This document shows positions 51,901 to 57,700 of a stretch of 64,000 bases of DNA, in pieces (within the stretch, counting starts at the first letter, position 1; every line of letters starts with the position of its first letter). The DNA comes from Haemonchus contortus (lineage: Eukaryota > Nematoda > Chromadorea > Rhabditida > Trichostrongylidae): NCBI GenBank assembly GCA_000469685.2, contig LS997564.1, positions 13,990,091 to 14,054,090 of the forward strand, written 5' to 3'. A model generated the notes under the pieces. The model worked only from the letters and a program-made list of their open reading frames with translations, did no database searches and was not told the origin of the DNA. The position numbers were made by a program, and so were the translations under genes.

Positions 51901-53805
51901 AAAATTTTGAAAGTTTTGAGCACTTCTTAGTACAAACGTACTTTTGAAGGCAGTGCAGAACTTTGACGTCAAGTCTTTGGTAGTGAACTTTCAGAGAATG
52001 GTTGAAAACATGGTCAGGAGAACAGTGAGAGATCGTATGACTGTAGTGGACTGACGGTGATCCTCGCACCTCTCACCTCATGAAGAGGCATGAGTTTTCT
52101 TAGGGAAAAGGAACAATAGCGGTAGGGGTCGACGAAGCAAATAGAACGGTGAAGATGACGGGTAATGGAGGAGGCGCAGGCCGAACGAAACTGTTTGACC
52201 GGTGTCGAGAGTCATGCGAGACTGATTGTTGTGGAGCTACGAAGCCGAATAAGAGGAGAGGGAAGTCTAAGTAGGAAGGAGAACCACAACGGATTTGAAT
52301 AAGTTCTTCCGAAAGAAAAAAGGTGGCAAAAGAGAATAGAGGCAGTACTTTTCCTATACTATTGCAAATCCTACTGTAATTCAGACTAAACATCTTTTTC
52401 GGATACTATACTGATCCTAAATTTACAAGTTACCCTTAAAAAGAGATCTGAGCATCTGACTGTAACCCATCCCTGAGGTTTCCAAATCAAAGTCTTTACC
52501 ATAGGAATTTTAGCAAACTCCTTTCCCTTTGATAGCCTTTTGAGAAGCAGATGGACGACCATGGACCTTAATTTGTTTTTGACGGGACAAACTTCAATGA
52601 TGAAATAAGAAGTATAAAGTCTTTGGCGTTAACTAATCGCGTTTTTTGAGACGCGCCTCGCATTCAACTTCCATTCAGAATTGCGGTGACGTAATGAATG
52701 CACGCGTGGCCTATACAGCGACTTGCGGCGGCCAGCCTATGTAGGGGCAGTACTTCTATCTTCCTAAACGAGTGACAATTAACCGACCTCAGAGGGAGGG
52801 AAGGATTTGTTGACTTACACGAGGATCCATACAGGACTCGAACCACGGAAATGCGTGAGCGACAGCGTGCTGCTTGGCACTACACCACCTCTGCTCAGTG
52901 ATGAGATAACCCACTTCAATAGACGGTAATTGAAATCCGTGGATCCCGTAGTGCAGTGAACTAGGTCGCAAGTTGTTACTTGAATGCCACGCTACGGCTC
53001 TGAAGAGTTACAAATCTACCCCCTCAGTTCGAGTACGCTTTATACTACTCGTTACTTCACTACTTTTTAAACTGTGTCGCATGAGTGGCGAGTTCCCGAT
53101 CAACCAGTGATTCTGCTACACCGTCAAGACGATTACTGTATCATAAAATCCGCTGACTGGGAAATCGTCTTGCACCCACTTCATCCGTTTTTAAAAACTC
53201 ATTTTTTTTATTCTCTATTCTCCTAGCTGCACCATGCCATTTGGCTTGAAGTTGGAATCAGGAGTGTAACCAGTTTCACATAAAACGTTCATTTCAAAAA
53301 GGACAATTCAAAAAATCGACAACCACTTTTCCAGCGTTCTCTTGCTGAGTGCTAAGCCAATCCCGTCCTAAACCGATTACGTATAATCGATCCATGCCAC
53401 TCCCTTACCACGTGATACCCTATCTCTTTACTCTATCATAAAAGTAAAGTACTGTATTTAGCACTTTAACTGGTGCCATCGAATCTGTTTAGTTGACTTT
53501 TTACTTATTTTCTTGCCACTATCAAAGTGTAGCAGCACCATTGGTACTTTTAATGAGGGCAAAGAAGAGTGAGTGTTTTCTGATCCAGCCGAGAGTGGGA
53601 CATCCTTCTGATGCTACGGAAAAAAGCAATACCGACTTTCGGTACAGCATGAAAAGAGCAAGACCAATCTGTGGATATGCAAGGCAATTCTGGCGGGTGC
53701 TATCGACATTTCTTTTTTGTAAAAATCACAATAAAAGCCTCACCTATCTTTATCCTTGCGCGGACGGCCTCCATCGTGACTGAGATCGGCTAGGTACTTT
53801 GTGAC
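9844..53805 (-). CDS. Multi-exon PDZ/LIM scaffold protein gene, LMO7/LIMCH1-like (resembles nematode LIM-8)
   Basis: I assembled 27 minus-strand exons by acceptor/donor sites and codon phase; all junctions agree except exon 10 to 11. Order of domains: LMO7-type motif [16 protein letters not shown] (exon 4), Pro/Ser-rich linkers (exons 5-9), one PDZ domain (exons 16-17, [11 protein letters not shown] then [13 protein letters not shown]), Ser-rich linkers, a 243-codon R/Y/D-rich exon, and the start of a LIM finger ([11 protein letters not shown]). LMO7 and LIMCH1 relatives act at actin-based junctions and, in worm muscle, at sarcomeric attachments; that role is inferred here. The assembled product is about 1,386 residues. 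The start is not resolved: exon 1 has an upstream acceptor, so more 5' exons are expected. Introns reach 7-11 kb and are packed with transposons. The family assignment rests on motif resemblance, not an alignment. Confidence 0.72.
10249..10519 (-). CDS. LMO7-like gene, exon 26: ends in the first zinc ligands of a LIM finger
   Basis: Acceptor tacttttcag and donor GTGAGC bound 271 bases, phase 0 in and 1 out. The first part is Tyr/Arg-rich; the end reads [19 protein letters not shown]. The CxxC pair followed by DEL(G) is how the C-terminal LIM domain of LMO7-type proteins begins. The His and Cys ligands of the rest of the finger must come from further exons. A C-rich tract sits 20-45 bases upstream of the acceptor. 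Confidence 0.75.
10537..10560 (+). repeat. G-rich run next to the exon 26 acceptor
   Basis: gggaggggtggggggggggg on the plus strand; in the transcript it is a C-rich tract 20-45 bases upstream of the 3' splice site, where a pyrimidine tract is expected. Run length may be assembly-uncertain. Confidence 0.7.
10586..10760 (-). CDS. LMO7-like gene, exon 25
   Basis: Acceptor ctattgtag and donor GTACTT bound 175 bases, phase 2 in and 0 out. It contains a basic/acidic helix ([20 protein letters not shown]) that could form a coiled coil, then another [11 protein letters not shown] segment. Confidence 0.72.
11067..11167 (-). CDS. LMO7-like gene, exon 24
   Basis: Acceptor ttgtttcag and donor GTACGT bound 101 bases, phase 0 in and 2 out ([20 protein letters not shown] ... 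DASASL). Confidence 0.7.
11497..12225 (-). CDS. LMO7-like gene, exon 23: long R/Y/D-rich segment
   Basis: Acceptor catatttttag and donor GTGGTG bound 243 codons, phase 0 at both ends. It opens [20 protein letters not shown]. Composition is then extreme in Arg, Tyr and Asp with irregular YDR, DRR and DYxDR units (for example [20 protein letters not shown]). Such charged, tyrosine-rich tracts are usually disordered and may self-associate; that is inference. The exon ends KRMWIPERR. It is by far the longest exon of the gene. Confidence 0.78.
12615..12795 (+). pseudogene. Fragment of a retroelement RT C-terminal region
   Basis: The translation [20 protein letters not shown], then [14 protein letters not shown] and, after a frameshift, a [13 protein letters not shown] and RRKWKH-like part. 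This matches the WYGHxLRRPxD ... RGxPKKRW tail of nematode non-LTR reverse transcriptases. It is degenerate and distinct from the RTE copy 500 bp downstream. Repeat family 2 begins right after it. Confidence 0.55.
12800..13205 (+). repeat. Interspersed repeat family 3, copy B
   Basis: Aligns by eye with copy D along its length: gtttttattcgaaaaggggg, aaagagctgactataat, ttcttcactgtcgctatggg, cgtccgagggtatacacaag and ttacgagggggcctc. The RTE insertion lies about 55 bases past its end. Confidence 0.65.
13220..14770 (+). CDS. RTE-type reverse transcriptase, open but lacking its endonuclease
   Basis: Of the 516 codons in this open frame, the first 17 or so come from flanking host DNA; element coding starts about 13273 with [17 protein letters not shown] motifs follow: [38 protein letters not shown] and the catalytic FADD (Asp248-Asp249 of this frame). 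The C-terminal part has [28 protein letters not shown] and [12 protein letters not shown], characteristic of the RTE clade. No internal stop, so the insertion is recent; without the endonuclease it cannot move by itself. Confidence 0.85.
   Translation: MCENLRNHPFLSFIVPSNCTAPGPDRIKPEHLKSIPQVIIKTLARLFTRYLSECKVPTSWKTSKTVLLYKKGDPDDIGNYRPICLLSVIYKLFTRVILNRIGRILDEGQPCEQAGFRKGFSTIDHIHTLTRLIEVSREYKMPLCLTFIDLKKAFDTVETEAVIEALGNQGVPTQYIRMLCELYDNFTTRISPFYKEVIVNVKRGVRQGDTISPKLFSAALENIMRHLEWEDLGVKVDGRYLHHLRFADDIVLITPNIEQAERMLAEFDNACGKIGLRLNLTKTMLMKNGLVPDAPFTLNGKNISECSSYVCLGREVNMMNDLAPELCRRKRAAWGAFKNIEGVVKKTKNIRLRAHLFDTAALPALTYASETWTLRKQDEHAVSVAQRALERTMLGISLYTQVQKGIRSSELRQRTKIRDTVDHAKKSKIRWAGHVMQYSDDRWTRAVTDWIPRDIKRTPGRPPTRWSDFFTKALNERNVDPRVPGAIHWTTLARNRDEWRRYWRPLEEIDDQRDDR
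13259..13272 (+). repeat. Target-site duplication, left copy (RTE insertion)
   Basis: attgtgccttcaaa, identical to 14779-14792. Confidence 0.8.
13273..14800 (+). mobile_element. 5'-truncated RTE-clade retrotransposon insertion
   Basis: The element starts inside the RT domain and ends in a short A-rich tail (CTTCAAAAAAAAAA). A perfect 14-bp repeat (attgtgccttcaaa) flanks it. It sits antisense in the 7.5-kb intron between exons 22 and 23 of the LMO7-like gene and has landed just beside another interspersed repeat. The endonuclease domain is absent. Confidence 0.85.
14779..14792 (+). repeat. Target-site duplication, right copy (RTE insertion)
   Basis: attgtgccttcaaa, identical to 13259-13272; it runs into the element's A tail, so the exact border is ambiguous by a few bases. 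Confidence 0.75.
14801..17900. other. Intron sequence (exon 22 to 23) right of the RTE insertion
   Basis: No exon with matching phase was seen, and none is needed, since exons 22 and 23 are in phase. Probably old unclassified repeats. Confidence 0.45.
17908..18132 (-). repeat. tRNA-derived SINE (family 1), copy 2
   Basis: Read on the minus strand: a diverged head ending in gcggagatggtgaagtggga, B box gggtttgaatcccgg, body accagactcgtctgggagga and tail gattctgaatggaagtc. Nearly full length. Confidence 0.8.
18140..19690. other. Intron sequence downstream of exon 22
   Basis: An open minus frame at 18395-18730 has no splice partner or domain. No other feature recognised. Confidence 0.4.
19701..19787 (-). 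CDS. LMO7-like gene, exon 22
   Basis: Acceptor agtgttcag and donor GTAAGT bound 29 codons, phase 0 at both ends ([20 protein letters not shown] ... STLPRD). RRIS is a basophilic-kinase-like site. A 7.5-kb intron follows. Confidence 0.66.
19888..19994 (-). CDS. LMO7-like gene, exon 21
   Basis: Acceptor gtttcag and donor GTAAGT bound 107 bases, phase 1 in and 0 out ([20 protein letters not shown] ... PIPVT). Confidence 0.7.
20052..20152 (-). CDS. LMO7-like gene, exon 20
   Basis: Acceptor cccattcag and donor GTGAGT bound 101 bases, phase 2 in and 1 out: [20 protein letters not shown] then a charged helix [13 protein letters not shown]. Confidence 0.7.
20325..20585 (+). repeat. Interspersed repeat family 3, copy C
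   Basis: Contains aatttggacgagctgttcaa, gcgtcactgcatatagctag and aataactcgtccgccttggg, which match copy A. Ends are worn. Confidence 0.55.
20732..20834 (-). CDS. LMO7-like gene, exon 19
   Basis: Acceptor cattttcag and donor GTGAGT bound 103 bases, phase 1 in and 2 out. Ser/Thr/Arg-rich linker ([20 protein letters not shown]) ending NGSSDY. Confidence 0.68.
21316..21417 (-). CDS. LMO7-like gene, exon 18
   Basis: Acceptor tgatttcag and donor GTGACT bound 102 bases in phase 1/1. Ser/Pro/Arg-rich linker ([20 protein letters not shown]). Confidence 0.66.
21430..23750. other. Intron between exons 17 and 18
   Basis: Holds the small RTE remnant at 22.23 kb and an open minus-strand stretch at 22967-23308 that I could not assign. 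The region looks retroelement-derived but no motif is decisive. Confidence 0.4.
22230..22262 (+). pseudogene. Short RTE 3' remnant
   Basis: The string gggacgaatggagacgtta is shared with the RTE ORF at 14707-14725 (DEWRR codons), with similar bases just before it. Too short to class further. Confidence 0.35.
23764..23890 (-). CDS. LMO7-like gene, exon 17: C-terminal half of the PDZ domain
   Basis: Acceptor tagttcag and donor GTAAGT bound 127 bases: [20 protein letters not shown], the alpha-B helix [15 protein letters not shown] and the last strand VCIERKD, phase 1 out. The join gives GLL-IGD, about one residue short of the usual GxLxxGD spacing, so the exact acceptor could differ. The 1-kb intron before it holds a SINE. 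Confidence 0.74.
24215..24297 (+). repeat. tRNA-derived SINE (family 1), copy 3, 3' fragment
   Basis: Only the tail is present: tacgactctgaaagtcgaat and gcgtgggcgcatctcagacg followed by ggattgactgacgcc. Confidence 0.65.
24459..24715 (+). repeat. tRNA-derived SINE (family 1), copy 4
   Basis: Full head gcggaggcggtgcagtggca, a mutated B box (gtcaatcccggatcgat), body ggtaccagactcgtctggga and tail gcatccctcagacgggattg. It lies in the intron between the two PDZ exons, antisense to the gene. Confidence 0.82.
24928..25071 (-). CDS. LMO7-like gene, exon 16: N-terminal half of the PDZ domain
   Basis: 48 codons, phase 0. The carboxylate-binding loop is GLGFSI (residues 19-24), followed by beta strand TIERGRP and [18 protein letters not shown], the typical run into the alpha-A region. 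The donor used is GTTGGT. PDZ domains bind C-terminal peptides of membrane or scaffold partners. Confidence 0.75.
25132..25353 (-). CDS. LMO7-like gene, exon 15
   Basis: Acceptor ttgatttcag and donor GTGATC bound 74 codons. They are rich in Pro, Thr and Ser ([20 protein letters not shown]) and end AAYQPKK. The intron to exon 16 is only about 60 bp and ends ctatttttag. Phase is 0 at both ends. Confidence 0.68.
25402..25470 (-). CDS. LMO7-like gene, exon 14
   Basis: Acceptor tgatgtcag and donor GTAAGT bound 23 codons ([23 protein letters not shown]), phase 0 at both ends. Confidence 0.65.
25772..25827 (+). repeat. 28-bp exact tandem duplication
   Basis: Two identical copies of a 28-base unit that starts tggtccgtcagcccctcctt, at 25772-25799 and 25800-25827, within an intron. 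Confidence 0.9.
26065..26111 (-). CDS. LMO7-like gene, exon 13
   Basis: Acceptor cttgttcag and donor GTTAGA bound 47 bases: two leading bases, then [15 protein letters not shown], ending in phase 0. Confidence 0.58.
26666..26702 (-). CDS. LMO7-like gene, exon 12 (37-bp microexon)
   Basis: Acceptor gatttttcag and donor GTGAGT bound 37 bases, [12 protein letters not shown] plus one base. Phase 0 in and 1 out agree exactly with exons 11 and 13, which is why it is accepted despite its size. Confidence 0.55.
26986..27173 (-). CDS. LMO7-like gene, exon 11
   Basis: Acceptor cctctcag and donor GTGAGA bound 188 bases: two leading bases and 62 open codons ([20 protein letters not shown] ... [12 protein letters not shown]). 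Two other frames are also partly open, but only this one runs the full length and ends in phase 0 for exon 12. No domain recognised. Confidence 0.55.
27687..27963 (-). repeat. tRNA-derived SINE (family 1), copy 5
   Basis: Minus-strand head ggcggaagtgagatagtggc, B box gagttcgaatcccggatcga, tail ending in cagaggggactgattgacgc. About 275 bp, near full length. Confidence 0.82.
29020..29088 (-). CDS. LMO7-like gene, exon 10
   Basis: Acceptor cgtttgcag and donor GTAGGT bound 23 codons ([23 protein letters not shown]). It ends in phase 0, while exon 11 needs phase 1. Use of the weaker donor GTCTTA four bases further on (left end 29016) would restore the frame; a missed microexon is the alternative. 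Confidence 0.58.
29949..30074 (-). CDS. LMO7-like gene, exon 9
   Basis: Acceptor aaatttag and donor GTTGGT bound 42 codons with a second proline cluster ([20 protein letters not shown]). Phase is 0 at both ends. Confidence 0.67.
30507..30695 (-). CDS. LMO7-like gene, exon 8 (polyproline)
   Basis: Acceptor ccgtttcag and donor GTACCT bound 63 codons. It carries a run of eight prolines ([16 protein letters not shown]) of the profilin, WW or SH3 binding type. A nearer acceptor (acttttcag) at 30659 would break phase, so the upstream acceptor was chosen. Confidence 0.68.
31260..31409 (-). CDS. LMO7-like gene, exon 7
   Basis: Acceptor actatttag and donor GTATTA bound 50 codons, Ser/Thr-rich ([20 protein letters not shown] ... 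[10 protein letters not shown]). Phase is 0 at both ends. It looks like a disordered, phosphorylatable linker. Confidence 0.65.
32382..32519 (-). CDS. LMO7-like gene, exon 6 (probable)
   Basis: Acceptor gatgactcag and donor GTATCC bound 46 codons ([20 protein letters not shown], then an Arg-rich part [10 protein letters not shown], ending NTLYG). Phase is 0 at both ends, matching exons 5 and 7. Third-position GC preference is coding-like and the block is more GC-rich than its surroundings. Confidence 0.52.
33138..33190 (+). repeat. 26-bp tandem duplication
   Basis: The unit aaataattcaagctctatgt plus taatta occurs twice with no more than a base between copies, just before SINE copy 6. Confidence 0.85.
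33219..33482 (-). repeat. tRNA-derived SINE (family 1), copy 6
   Basis: Minus-strand head ggcggaggtggtgtagtggc with an intact A box (tggtgtagtgg), B box gggttcaaatcctgatcgat, tail catccctcaggcgggatgga. Confidence 0.82.
33487..33545 (+). repeat. AT-rich (cata/ttaca) microsatellite
   Basis: tgcatattacatattacata followed by catataattacatatataa directly after SINE copy 6. Confidence 0.6.
33550..35450. other. Intron sequence between exons 5 and 6
   Basis: Nothing recognised beyond short open frames on both strands. Confidence 0.4.
35453..35545 (+). repeat. AT-rich degenerate repeat
   Basis: Imperfect repeats of taattgga and aaattagatt-like units over about 90 bases, no longer exact. Confidence 0.5.
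35673..36035 (-). CDS. LMO7-like gene, exon 5
   Basis: Acceptor accactag and donor GTAAAT bound 121 codons, phase 0 at both ends. It starts [20 protein letters not shown], then a proline-rich stretch ([19 protein letters not shown]) and a basic end RRRSLIDK. A Met at 36002 could serve as an internal start, but the frame is open back to the acceptor. The GC-rich DNA at 36.1-36.2 kb might be an internal promoter. Confidence 0.68.
36100..36240 (-). promoter_or_regulatory. GC-rich block upstream of exon 5, possible internal promoter
   Basis: ggcggccgcggcggcgatcg lies in otherwise AT-rich intron about 130 bases upstream of exon 5, whose first Met is at 36002. A transcript starting here would encode a form without exons 1-4. 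No core promoter element is identifiable, so this is speculative. Confidence 0.2.
36250..40960. other. Intron sequence between exon 5 and the alternative first exon
   Basis: A minus frame at 36911-37171 is open but unassigned. No other exon with good splice sites and matching phase was recognised. Confidence 0.4.
40969..41088 (-). CDS. Candidate alternative first exon of the LMO7-like gene
   Basis: An ATG opens 40 codons ([20 protein letters not shown] ... LRIHVG) that end at a strong donor GTGAGTGT in phase 0. That phase is compatible with exon 5, some 5 kb downstream. An in-frame TGA lies ten codons upstream, so this ATG is the first possible start in that frame. The Ser/Arg/Pro-rich content suits a disordered N terminus. 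It would give a shorter isoform without the exon 4 motif. No cDNA support can be seen. Confidence 0.5.
41991..42270 (-). repeat. tRNA-derived SINE (family 1), copy 7
   Basis: Minus-strand head ggcagaggtggtgtagtggc, then a diverged body (caagccaaccgaatcttcta) and a poorly conserved tail. An old copy. Confidence 0.7.
42439..42477 (+). repeat. G-rich run, potential G-quadruplex
   Basis: Several G blocks separated by single A or short spacers, the last uninterrupted for about 14 G (after aagtaggggagg). It meets the simple four-G-tract pattern. Confidence 0.7.
43196..43255 (-). repeat. Possible short SINE family 1 tail fragment
   Basis: cgccacgcattcgacaccca matches the family's tail region (cgcccacgcattcgacttcc) over about 20 bases; nothing more is recognisable. 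Confidence 0.35.
46093..46370 (+). repeat. tRNA-derived SINE (family 1), copy 8
   Basis: Head ggatgtggtgaaatggcgaa, B-box region tatcaaatcccagatcaacg, body gtccgcctaggccaatcaaa, tail cactacgattctgaatggaa and gtcgagtgtgggggcgcata. Confidence 0.78.
47443..47619 (-). CDS. LMO7-like gene, exon 4 with the DESWQxDLDxWRRKRK motif
   Basis: Acceptor gcaatttcag and donor GTCGGT bound 59 codons, phase 0 at both ends. The motif [20 protein letters not shown] at residues 5-24 resembles the conserved segment of LMO7, LIMCH1 and Smallish proteins. It is the main basis for the family call, together with PDZ and LIM. The exon ends ...LPGYGRMHK. Confidence 0.72.
48962..49084 (-). CDS. LMO7-like gene, exon 3
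   Basis: Acceptor aaattccag and donor GTTGGT bound 41 in-frame codons ([11 protein letters not shown] ... [10 protein letters not shown]). The region is helical and charged, with [12 protein letters not shown] as a possible short coiled coil. Phase is 0 at both ends. Confidence 0.68.
49686..49715 (+). repeat. 14-bp tandem duplication
   Basis: ataaacaacaattg is repeated back to back in an intron. Confidence 0.75.
50000..50051 (-). CDS. LMO7-like gene, exon 2
   Basis: Acceptor tgtttcag and donor GTCAGT bound 52 bases. One leading base completes a Ser codon with exon 1, then [17 protein letters not shown], ending in phase 0. This is the only frame compatible with exons 1 and 3. The short length makes it moderately certain. 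Confidence 0.5.
52160..52236 (-). CDS. Orphan proline-rich exon candidate
   Basis: Acceptor ggcttcgtag opens two bases and [25 protein letters not shown] before a weak donor GTCATC; the frame stays open to a stop at 52100. The Ser/Arg/Pro style matches the LMO7-like gene, but the phase does not fit between exons 1 and 2. It could be an alternative exon. Confidence 0.32.
52622..52896 (-). repeat. tRNA-derived SINE (family 1), copy 9
   Basis: Minus-strand head gcagaggtggtgtagtgcca, B box gtggttcgagtcctgtatgg, tail tctgaatggaagttgaatgc. Near full length. Confidence 0.78.
53744..53805 (-). CDS. LMO7-like gene, exon 1 of the assembled set
   Basis: Acceptor gattttcag precedes the exon and donor GTGAGGC follows it. 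It reads [20 protein letters not shown] plus two bases, phase 0 in and 2 out. The acceptor shows that it is not the true first exon. No convincing phase-0 partner was found to its right in the window. Confidence 0.6.
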
Positions 53806-54968
53806 CTGAAAATCACAAATACAGCAAATTTAGGTTGAAAGGGCTTAGGCCTTGGTTCTTGAAGCTCAGTTGACACTAGATAGCACCTAAACTTTTGACT
53901 GCACAAATCCTCAGTTCATAAAACTCAAAGCAACAGTCACTACGTTCCAAAGAGCACTTCCACTTATAATCTCGACTCCTTTATATGTATCTGGTGATAA
54001 ATCTAAACTGGTTCTTCGTTGCGCTACATCATGAGGTAAAAAAGGCCTCAGCATCTTTGATTAATTAATAACAAACAAAATTACGTGATGAAAAAAGACA
54101 CAAATGTATCAGTACAGGATGACAAATACTCAGTGACGAAAGGAATTGTTGCATCATCCGCGTGAAGAAAGTCAGGAAGTTTTCTAGCGCTCCAACGGTG
54201 GAAATATCAAGAAGAACATGTGTTTGATTGTTTTTTGAAATTCCTCTATCATCCTAGTCTCTCCTCGCAGTTGAAACCATATTCTCAAAGTGCACCTCCT
54301 AACAGAGCAACATTAATTCGTAGAGAAAGAACTCTCAGCCCGACAAAGGAGGTTTCCTAGTTTGCCTCTAACGGGTATTGCTGAAGGAGCACCCAACGGT
54401 CATTTATAAGTAGGATTAATCGCAACAACAGAAGTGACTCCTGTGAAGATGTAGATGGAGAAGTTTTTGAGTAGGTGTGGTCCAGAAAAAGAGGAGAGAA
54501 TGAATGAAAGAGAAAGTACTGCTGTAGGAAAATTGGACAAGAAATAGGCGCACGATAGTGTGCACAATTTCCCGCCGTACTATTCCAAGTTCAAAATCTT
54601 TATAATTCAGCAATCGGGCCAAAATAGAGCACTGATTTGCTCTAAAAGTTTGCAGCGATAAGGAACAAACATCACTGATGGCCAAAAAAATCAAAAGAAA
54701 ATAGCGAAACAGGAATGGTCAAGCTTGATAAGACTTCTTCAACGAAAATTCCGGGTGACGCTGTAGATCGCGCTGTTTCGACATGCAATAGATAAATGCG
54801 CATGCGCATTTTGAATAAAACTTCATTCCAAGATTTCAATGAAGAAAGTTAGGACCTCCCTCGTTGAAACCTTGAAAGATTTCGCTTGTTTGATTCTAAA
54901 CTATTTTTTATACTATATTTGCCAGAGTTTTGCCCCTGGCCTATTCAAAAAATTGTTTCGTTACCAAC

Positions 54969-55005
54969 CTTCCAGTAAAAGGAAGATCATCTATTGATCT
55001 ATCAT
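54969..55005 (-). CDS. Orphan microexon candidate upstream of exon 1
   Basis: Acceptor atctctag and donor GTTGGT bound 37 bases reading DRSIDDLPFTG between partial codons. Phase 2 out fits exon 2 but not exon 1, so it might be used instead of exon 1. Confidence 0.28.
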
Positions 55006-55727
55006 CTAGAGATATGCAGGTAATAATATACTTTTTGAGATCATCATAGACTTCTAGAAGAAAGGGTATGGACTGATCGAAGAAGAATGGAATGGTAAGA
55101 AAGTGGTAGGGGAAAGGAGAGAGGATAAGCGGTGTGGTGCACTAGGGACGAAATAGTCGCGTCGTTGCGAAAGAGACGCCGCGCGCGAAGGAATGTAACA
55201 GAATGCAGCGGGAAGTCAGAATACAGGAACAAAAGAACTAGCAGTAGAATAATGCCAAAAGTAAAATCGCATAGCGATTGAGCTGTGTGAAGAACGCTAG
55301 AACTGTTATAACGAGACATATGGTCCGCGACAGCCGCGTGCGGCGAATCGATTACGCAGGAACCGTTTCTACTGCCCGTCTCCCGAGGATAAGCGAAAGG
55401 GAGGGGACAGTGGACCTAGCCATTTGAGCATATTCTCATTCGGGCTGGATTATTGAAAAAAAGTTACTCGCGAGTCATACATCGCTTTATCTACAAAGGA
55501 TATATGACTTTGCTATTTTTCTTTCATGCATGGAGGGCTCTGGGAGAACACAGGAGCGATTTGTCGCGATAGCGGTAGAATGCTTCCACGATGCATCTCG
55601 AATATGCGTGGTGTTCAAGGAGGTCACTTATATCAGCAGTGGGTGGAATATGTGCAAATGGGCGTGGCAACCTGGCACTGAAAGTTCCCCTTTTCTTCTC
55701 TTAACATCTTCCTTTTTAAAGGCACAG

Positions 55728-56210
55728 TCCACGATAATTTGAAGTACACCGTTTTATTCAAAAAGCGGAAGTATAAGTTGGGGAATAGTCCATCGTTAGT
55801 GATGAATGCGGGAAAATTCGCCAATTTCATGAAGGGTAAGGTTTTTCAAAATGTCGAGAAAAATAAAGCACCTCAAAAGTAGGGAAGTTAGAGGTCTGAC
55901 GAGTTTACCGTGACGGAAGTAACATGGAAGGGGTATTCGGACAAGATTTCAGCTGTTGCAAATGCGCAGAGCTGACTACATCAAACCAAAACTGTACAGA
56001 ACTGCCTTTCACTGTCGCTACAGATCATGGCAGGTTGCTTGAGCCCCCTACATTGGTTACCCTGTTAATGGTGCAGCCTCTCCGGTGCCGATGAAACCCG
56101 TCCGAGGATACACACGATACAAACTTAGAGCCTTTATAACGCCCTAATTAAGCCGTTTTCCGACCTGATGGCGCCTGGTATGTGTACGAGGGGCCCTTGA
56201 ATTCGTGATA
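55728..56210 (+). repeat. Interspersed repeat family 3, copy D
   Basis: The longest copy: starts ggcacagtccacgataattt, passes tttcactgtcgctacagatc and cgtccgaggatacacacgat, and ends tgtgtacgaggggcccttga. No terminal inverted repeats or ORF were seen, so its class is unknown. Confidence 0.62.
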
Positions 56211-56219
56211 GAGTAGTTC

Positions 56220-57580
56220 TTGCGATACATTTGGAATGAACATAGCCTTTGAGAAACGGGTAAAAGATTCAGTCGTAACAACCGCTTCCTAAGCAAATCG
56301 AAAAACAACAAGAAACATTTGCTTTTCAGAAATAAAAAAAGAATTAGAGATGGCGATTACTGGCAGCTAGATCACGCCAACTAAAACACCGTGACTTCCA
56401 GTCAAACCACGTATCAAACCATTCACTCAAAGTCACGCAAAGTCAAAGTGATCAGGCATCGATCTCTGCACTGTGAGTCTCTGCCATTAGAGCATTCCCA
56501 ACTTAACGATGCCAGTTTTGGGAAAAGCAAATCCACGAAAATCTCAGCTGACCTTTGTATTTGCGTCCATCGGACGTCGGGGCGATTGGTTAGAGCAGGA
56601 CGTCTGCGTGTTGTTTGTTGATGTTGGCCAATCGTTGGCTACGTAACTGGAAGAACGACAAAAAGCCTTATGCTTATCACCGAATGACTGAATCACGAGA
56701 GGCGTCCGCGGCAATTCAACGACGACAAGCTAACGACAGCAAAAAAATTCGAGGGCTGTTACTCAGCCGAATGTGATAACAGGTCGCACCGATCGGAAAG
56801 AGAAAGCATGTTAGAAAGAGTTTGCATCAGCAGTGCAAAGGTTATATAGTAGCTAATATTTTCTAAATTTTTTTCCTGGAATTTGGGATACGCCACGCAC
56901 CGGCAGACGTTTACAACGAAAAAACATAAAGTTTGCAGTAATCACTTGGTTATTTCCTCGGAATGCGCCCTGCATTGTATTTTAATCCAGAGATGTGAAA
57001 ACGTTGGATACCTAGTTGTCCGGTACAACAATTTGTCAGCTTGTATAAAGGCATAGGTCGAAGCATGCATGCTTCGTCATCGGCAGACCGAAGGTGGTGG
57101 GGCCCATTGTGACAGAACTCTTCAACTCCAGGATAAGAGTTGGAGGGGCCTGACTCGATAAACTGACCTAATTCTGGAGCGCTGACGGTGAAGGTGTACG
57201 CTGTTCAGTACCCGCTGGTATTGTTTCTGTGTTTTTTCCCGCACGGCGGAGGAGTTGTCGAATTACAGTTCGAGGAACAACAGACTGCTTCGAGTGCCGC
57301 TGAATTGTATTTCACTCCTGAACTATGCGCACATTAGCTTTCATCTCATTTACACACAGAGTTATATGGTCAGAGAGAAGTGGTAGTGTAGTGTGCTTCC
57401 AGAAACAAGGTAGCCTGTCAATCTACCATTACTATCAAGTCTTTTTTGACCACGGTGTGGGAGAACTTATCGAAAGTTGCGAAATTTTCTGCAGTGAAGT
57501 GCTTAGGGAAATACCCGAGCCATTGAAATTGAGCCTCCAACGATAGAATGAGCCTATTACCCTAACTTATTCAACTCTAC
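56220..57580. other. Unassigned stretch
   Basis: A minus-strand open block around 57.2-57.3 kb (RHSKQSVVPRTVIRQLLRRA after attcag) looks coding-like but could be repeat-derived; no partner exon found. Confidence 0.3.
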
Positions 57581-57584
57581 ATTA

Positions 57585-57700
57585 ATCAAGAGAGGCTCAC
57601 AAGGTTGGCGATTTGTGGACAAAACTTCAGCCTCGGACGGGACTTGAACCCGTACTTGTCCTTTCCGGGGCGAAATACTGCGGCGAAATAACAGCAGTTA
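57585..57700 (-). repeat. tRNA-like repeat (family 2), copy 1
   Basis: On the minus strand a B box (acgggttcaagtcccgtccg) is followed by aggctgaagttttgtccac and the tail cgccaaccttgtgagcctct. The same tail recurs at 63.6 kb. Confidence 0.65.

Noticed and set aside
56575..56640. tRNA-like string (ggcgattggttagagcagga)
   Set aside because: Resembles a tRNA D arm, but no B box or cloverleaf follows.
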